This document shows positions 5,698 through 6,184 of a stretch of DNA of 6,184 bases, one piece after another. A program made the position numbers and the translations under genes. Under the pieces are notes generated by a model. It was given only the letters and a program-made list of their open reading frames with translations. It was not told the origin of the DNA and did not search any database. Within the stretch, counting starts at the first letter, position 1; every line of letters begins with the position of its first letter. Origin of the DNA: an uncultured Eubacteriales bacterium (GTDB lineage: Bacteria > Bacillota > Clostridia > Lachnospirales > CAG-274); assembly GCA_902497185.1 (NCBI GenBank), contig CABVEG010000107.1, forward strand, positions 1-6,184. Direction: 5' to 3'.

Positions 5698-6184
5698 TTA
5701 CATTTCCTTATGGAATAAATTTAAATGAAGTATTCTAAGTGCCATAGCAAGCTCTCCTGCTTCTATTTGTCCCGGTGCAGATGCCTTTCTGGCACAGCCA
5801 AAGGTAATTGCAGAACCGAAAATTTCACCTGCTATTCTGCTGACAACTCCTCGTCCGTCCATTGACATTGTTACAATAGGATAATCAGGGTGTGCAGCTG
5901 AAAACGTATCAGTTAAGTCCAGTAATGTAAGAACATCCTTATTGTTATTTGGCATAACTGCAATTTTAGGAATATCAGCACCCAGTTCAATCATTTTTTC
6001 CATACGCTTAATCAAAACTTCTTTATCGGGTGTTTTTTCAAAATCGTGATTAGATACTACAACAATGACATTGTTTTTATGAGAAAGGTCAACGAGCTCC
6101 TTTACGTTTTCATCTCCGGTCATAAGTTCAATATCTACCATATCAACAAGACCGCTTTCGATAGCTATTTGTTGAATCTTAAAT
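5698..6184 (-). CDS. aroD: 3-dehydroquinate dehydratase, type I, C-terminal part (5' end outside window)
   Basis: This enzyme converts 3-dehydroquinate to 3-dehydroshikimate in the shikimate pathway to aromatic amino acids, through a lysine Schiff base. The frame stays open to the window edge (FKIQQIAIESGLVD precedes the Met at 6141), so that Met is internal and roughly 90 N-terminal residues are missing. Numbering from that Met, the family's active-site set is present: E5 in VDIEL, catalytic H32 in SNHDFEKTP, Schiff-base K59 in PKIAVMP, substrate-binding R102 in VSRIAGEIFGSAITFG, and S121 and Q125 in SAPGQ. The protein stops shortly after the barrel end, so there is no fused AroE domain in the visible part. 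It converges on the stalk operon and shares its terminator. No sign of inactivation is visible. Confidence 0.95.
   Translation of the reverse strand, partial: FKIQQIAIESGLVDMVDIELMTGDENVKELVDLSHKNNVIVVVSNHDFEKTPDKEVLIKRMEKMIELGADIPKIAVMPNNNKDVLTLLDLTDTFSAAHPDYPIVTMSMDGRGVVSRIAGEIFGSAITFGCARKASAPGQIEAGELAMALRILHLNLFHKEM

Noticed and set aside
6139..6141. Met at 6141 (minus strand) as the start of aroD
   Set aside because: The frame is open to the window edge with typical AroD residues before it (SGLVDMVDIEL), so the gene begins outside the window.

Overview
The window is AT-rich bacterial DNA that looks like a low-GC Gram-positive of the class Clostridia. The evidence is a DnaE-type polymerase III alpha subunit, secreted proteins built on the 'stalk' domain (copper amine oxidase N-terminal-like, Cu_amine_oxidN1) common in Clostridia, purine-rich ribosome binding sites, and a type I AroD. 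Genus cannot be fixed from sequence alone.

Layout. Bases 1-1379 (+) are the 3' part of dnaE (DNA polymerase III alpha); its catalytic N-terminal part lies before the window. Bases 1380-1488 are a compact regulatory gap holding a full-consensus vegetative promoter (TTGACA, 17 bp, TATAAT) and a nearby cluster of related TGTCA/TGACA-AAAA elements, two of which form an inverted repeat. Bases 1489-5541 (+) hold three tandem, same-strand genes separated by only 16 and 26 bp. Each encodes a secreted protein with a signal peptide, one stalk domain, a low-complexity linker and a long acidic, probably alpha-helical C-terminal region. Bases 5542-5697 are an AT-rich convergent gap with a long hairpin that should terminate transcription from both sides. 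Bases 5698-6184 (-) are the 3' part of aroD (type I 3-dehydroquinate dehydratase), whose N-terminus lies beyond the window.

The two outer genes are ordinary housekeeping genes, one for replication and one for the shikimate pathway. The unexplained part is the central three-gene set. It looks like one operon made by tandem duplication: the signal peptide and stalk modules are nearly the same in all three, while the C-terminal regions have diverged and keep only a common end module (a D-x-D-K/D-L...Y-x-K-x-I/V-G segment followed by T/P-P-D...G...L...A). No enzyme motif, sorting signal, lipobox or SLH repeat is visible. The best supported reading is a family of extracellular or cell-surface proteins of unknown function, made together and diversified in their distal domains.
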